From Pseudomonas asgharzadehiana (GTDB lineage Bacteria; Pseudomonadota; Gammaproteobacteria; Pseudomonadales; Pseudomonadaceae): a stretch of 64,000 bases of DNA. This document shows positions 62,568 to 64,000 of this stretch, in pieces (position 1 is the first letter of the stretch; each line of letters starts with the position of its first letter). The notes beneath the pieces are model-generated. The model ran no database searches. It worked only from the letters and a program-made list of their open reading frames with translations, and had not been told where the DNA came from. The stretch covers positions 1,116,001 to 1,180,000 of the forward strand of contig NZ_CP077079.1 of NCBI RefSeq assembly GCF_019139815.1, read 5' to 3'. The position numbers and the translations under genes were made by a program.

Positions 62568-63294
62568 TTAACGCGTCTCCAAAATCTGCAGCACCAAATT
62601 GACGGCATGGCTGCCAGGAGTGACGGGGCGGTTCACGTGATGCCCCAGGTTACCCATGGCCAGGATCGCCATGTCCGTTTCGCAATTCTTTGCAACTTCA
62701 GCGCACGCTTCCTGCCTGCCTAATCCGCCTATGAACGCATTCATGGGCGCCTGTGGCAATTCGACTTATGGTCAAAGCGTGCGATGGGTGCAATCAATCC
62801 GTAGCGGACAGGCTCAAGCTCCCGTTGTCGAGGAGTACTCAATCCTGTGTGGTTGGGCTGTTCCAGACGCTGATGGTGCTTGTACAAACGCCAAACTATT
62901 CATTTGCTCGCCACACTCTTGTGAAGTTGTGAAAACCCGTTTTTTCACGCTCTTTTGAAGACGTGAACCTCAAAAAAGGGCTGCCTCAGCCTGGCACCTG
63001 GCCCGCGGTACTTTTGCCGACATGCGGCAAAACGGGCAAACAACTCAAGTGGCCGAGCGCAATGGCAGCTCTGGCAGATTCGGTAAAGGCGGGTGGTTTG
63101 CAAAGGAAACAGCAAGCGCGCCAGCTTCACTCGATCTGTGTGGGCGGCTCTCTGTGGGCGATTCTTGAGGTTAATACCGAGGCATTAACGTTGCTGCGAG
63201 GCCCGATCAGGAGACGTCCTTATAATCGGGGGGAGATTGTAGCGAAGAACGTCAGGGAAATGGACGTGTTTTATGACTTTTATTCGAGTTGTGG
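62568..63294. other. Long intergenic region upstream of mqo, no gene seen
   Basis: This 727-base stretch has only implausible short reading frames, with no ribosome binding sites and odd composition. It contains two inverted repeats: GTGAAAA/TTTTCAC at 62929-62948 and TTTTGCCG/CGGCAAAA at 63012-63032. There is also a TATAAT at 63221-63226 without a matching -35. It must include the mqo promoter and may hold an sRNA or a decayed gene; nothing more can be supported. Confidence 0.5.
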
Positions 63295-63528
63295 TCAGGA
63301 GGCCAACGCTTGGCGCGGTTGTGCGTGTATCACCGCTGGGCGAACCCGGGCGCTGGCCGGCAGCGGGCGGTGCATCCAGCATAGCCGGGTCTCGGTCACT
63401 TCCACCCAGCCTTCGCCGACAGGCGGCAGGCTGCACTGCTTGAATGCCAGGCAATGGCCCTTGGCGTCGAGCAAGGCGAACTGGCGATGACGGGTGTGTG
63501 ACATGAACAGCGATTTGAGAAGGCGCAT
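63295..63528 (-). CDS. Possible small conserved protein, 77 residues
   Basis: The frame encodes a plausible small protein with the segments FALLDAKGHCLAFKQCS and PVGEGWVEVTETRLCW, which look like a short beta-rich domain with three cysteines. No clear ribosome binding site precedes the ATG at 63528 or the alternative ATG at 63504, so the call is uncertain. I have no function to suggest. Confidence 0.45.
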   Translation of the reverse strand: MRLLKSLFMSHTRHRQFALLDAKGHCLAFKQCSLPPVGEGWVEVTETRLCWMHRPLPASARVRPAVIHAQPRQALAS

Positions 63529-63710
63529 GGTTTTGTACCGGTTGCGTTACATGCTTGAAGGTTGCCAGTCTGCCATGACATTGAAATGACGGATTTATGC
63601 GAAATTGTAATTTCGCCGTGGTTTCAGGTGCTGTTCAGGATGACTGGTGGGTGCCCTGCGCACACCGTTATACTGCCCGCCTGTTTGCACCTAGTCCTGG
63701 AGAAATGAGT

Positions 63711-64000
63711 ATGTTGCAACGCCTGTTGTTCGGTTTGATCACTGTGACCAGTTTGACTTTGGTTGGCTGCGCCAACAGCCCGCAACAACTCAGCCCGCAA
63801 CCTAAGCTCACCACCCAGCTGGCGCCGGTAGGCCACGGCCAGCCGGTGTCGGTGCGTGTAGTGGATGGTCGCCCGTCGCCTACGCTCGGTTCGCGCGGCG
63901 GCCTGTACCCGGAGACCGCGCTGATTTCGGTCACCGGCCAGGACGTGCTGCCCAAGCTGCAGGCCCAGGCTGAAGCGGCCGTGCGCCTGTTGGGCTTCAC
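63711..64000 (+). CDS. yajG: YajG-like lipoprotein, 3' end outside the window
   Basis: The visible part has a signal peptide with lipobox LTLVGC followed by a mature region resembling YajG, with the VSVRVVDGRP strand and the start of the VTGQDVLPKLQAQAEAAVRLLGF helix. I chose the ATG at 63711, eight bases after GGAG; an ATG two codons earlier is too close to that site. The frame runs off the window end. Confidence 0.75.
   Translation, partial: MLQRLLFGLITVTSLTLVGCANSPQQLSPQPKLTTQLAPVGHGQPVSVRVVDGRPSPTLGSRGGLYPETALISVTGQDVLPKLQAQAEAAVRLLGF

Noticed and set aside
62656..62958. A 100-codon plus-strand frame upstream of mqo
   Set aside because: There is no start signal, the composition is irregular, and it spans an inverted repeat that is more likely regulatory.
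62963..63490. A 175-codon plus-strand frame in the gap before yajG
   Set aside because: There is no binding site and the composition is mixed and unconvincing; part of it is antisense to a better small minus-strand candidate.

Overview
The window is a continuous 64 kb piece of a Pseudomonas chromosome, most likely from the P. fluorescens group. The evidence is the gene content and order, the high-GC codon use, and the recurring REP palindromes built around GTGGGAGGGGGCTTGCTCCC. From memory of the P. aeruginosa PAO1 map, three blocks match in content and order: zapE to sspB, gatB to hisC, and uraA to mqo/yajG. They are joined here by other DNA or by REP elements. I see no tRNA, rRNA, CRISPR array, prophage or insertion sequence.

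Layout. 1-9.6 kb: zapE (5' truncated), a GlxA-type regulator divergent from an acyl-CoA dehydrogenase, a Tas-like aldo/keto reductase, rplM-rpsI, petABC (cytochrome bc1) and sspA-sspB. 9.7-18 kb: an accessory block for galactarate/glucarate use: a FadR-type regulator, kdgD, ketoglutarate semialdehyde dehydrogenase, gudP and garD. These take the sugar acids to 2-oxoglutarate. Two genes on the opposite strand lie inside this block: a zinc phospholipase C-like protein and a 107-residue unknown. 18.1-21 kb: an AEC transporter, a carboxymuconolactone decarboxylase-like protein, a CaCA exchanger and a short RlpA lipoprotein.

21-37.7 kb: gatCAB on the minus strand facing away from mreBCD-maf-rng-yhdP-nitrilase-tldD, then darP and pmbA. 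37.8-41.6 kb: the Fur-type fagA-fumC-orfX-sodA operon and a ZIP transporter. 41.6-48.6 kb (minus strand): kdsD-kdsC-lptC-lptA-lptB-rpoN-hpf-ptsN-rapZ-npr, which covers Kdo synthesis, LPS export, sigma-54 and the nitrogen PTS. 48.9-56.9 kb: mlaFEDCB-ibaG-murA and hisG-hisD-hisC. 57-64 kb: uraA-upp (minus), hpt, a WbuC cupin, two small unknowns, mqo (minus) and a truncated yajG lipoprotein gene.

Most notable observations. (1) The phospholipase C-like gene and the small unknown gene each have an upstream AACTGT-N8-ACAGTT palindrome; the first is a near-consensus LexA (SOS) box placed at the start of a good sigma-70 promoter. (2) gudP carries an exact in-frame 180-bp tandem duplication that repeats two membrane segments. 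(3) The CaCA exchanger lacks both hallmark glutamates. (4) mreC and the exchanger both appear to start at ATT. (5) Matching TNGTACNA operators precede the FadR-type regulator and kdgD. (6) A three-stem structure lies in the petC-sspA gap.
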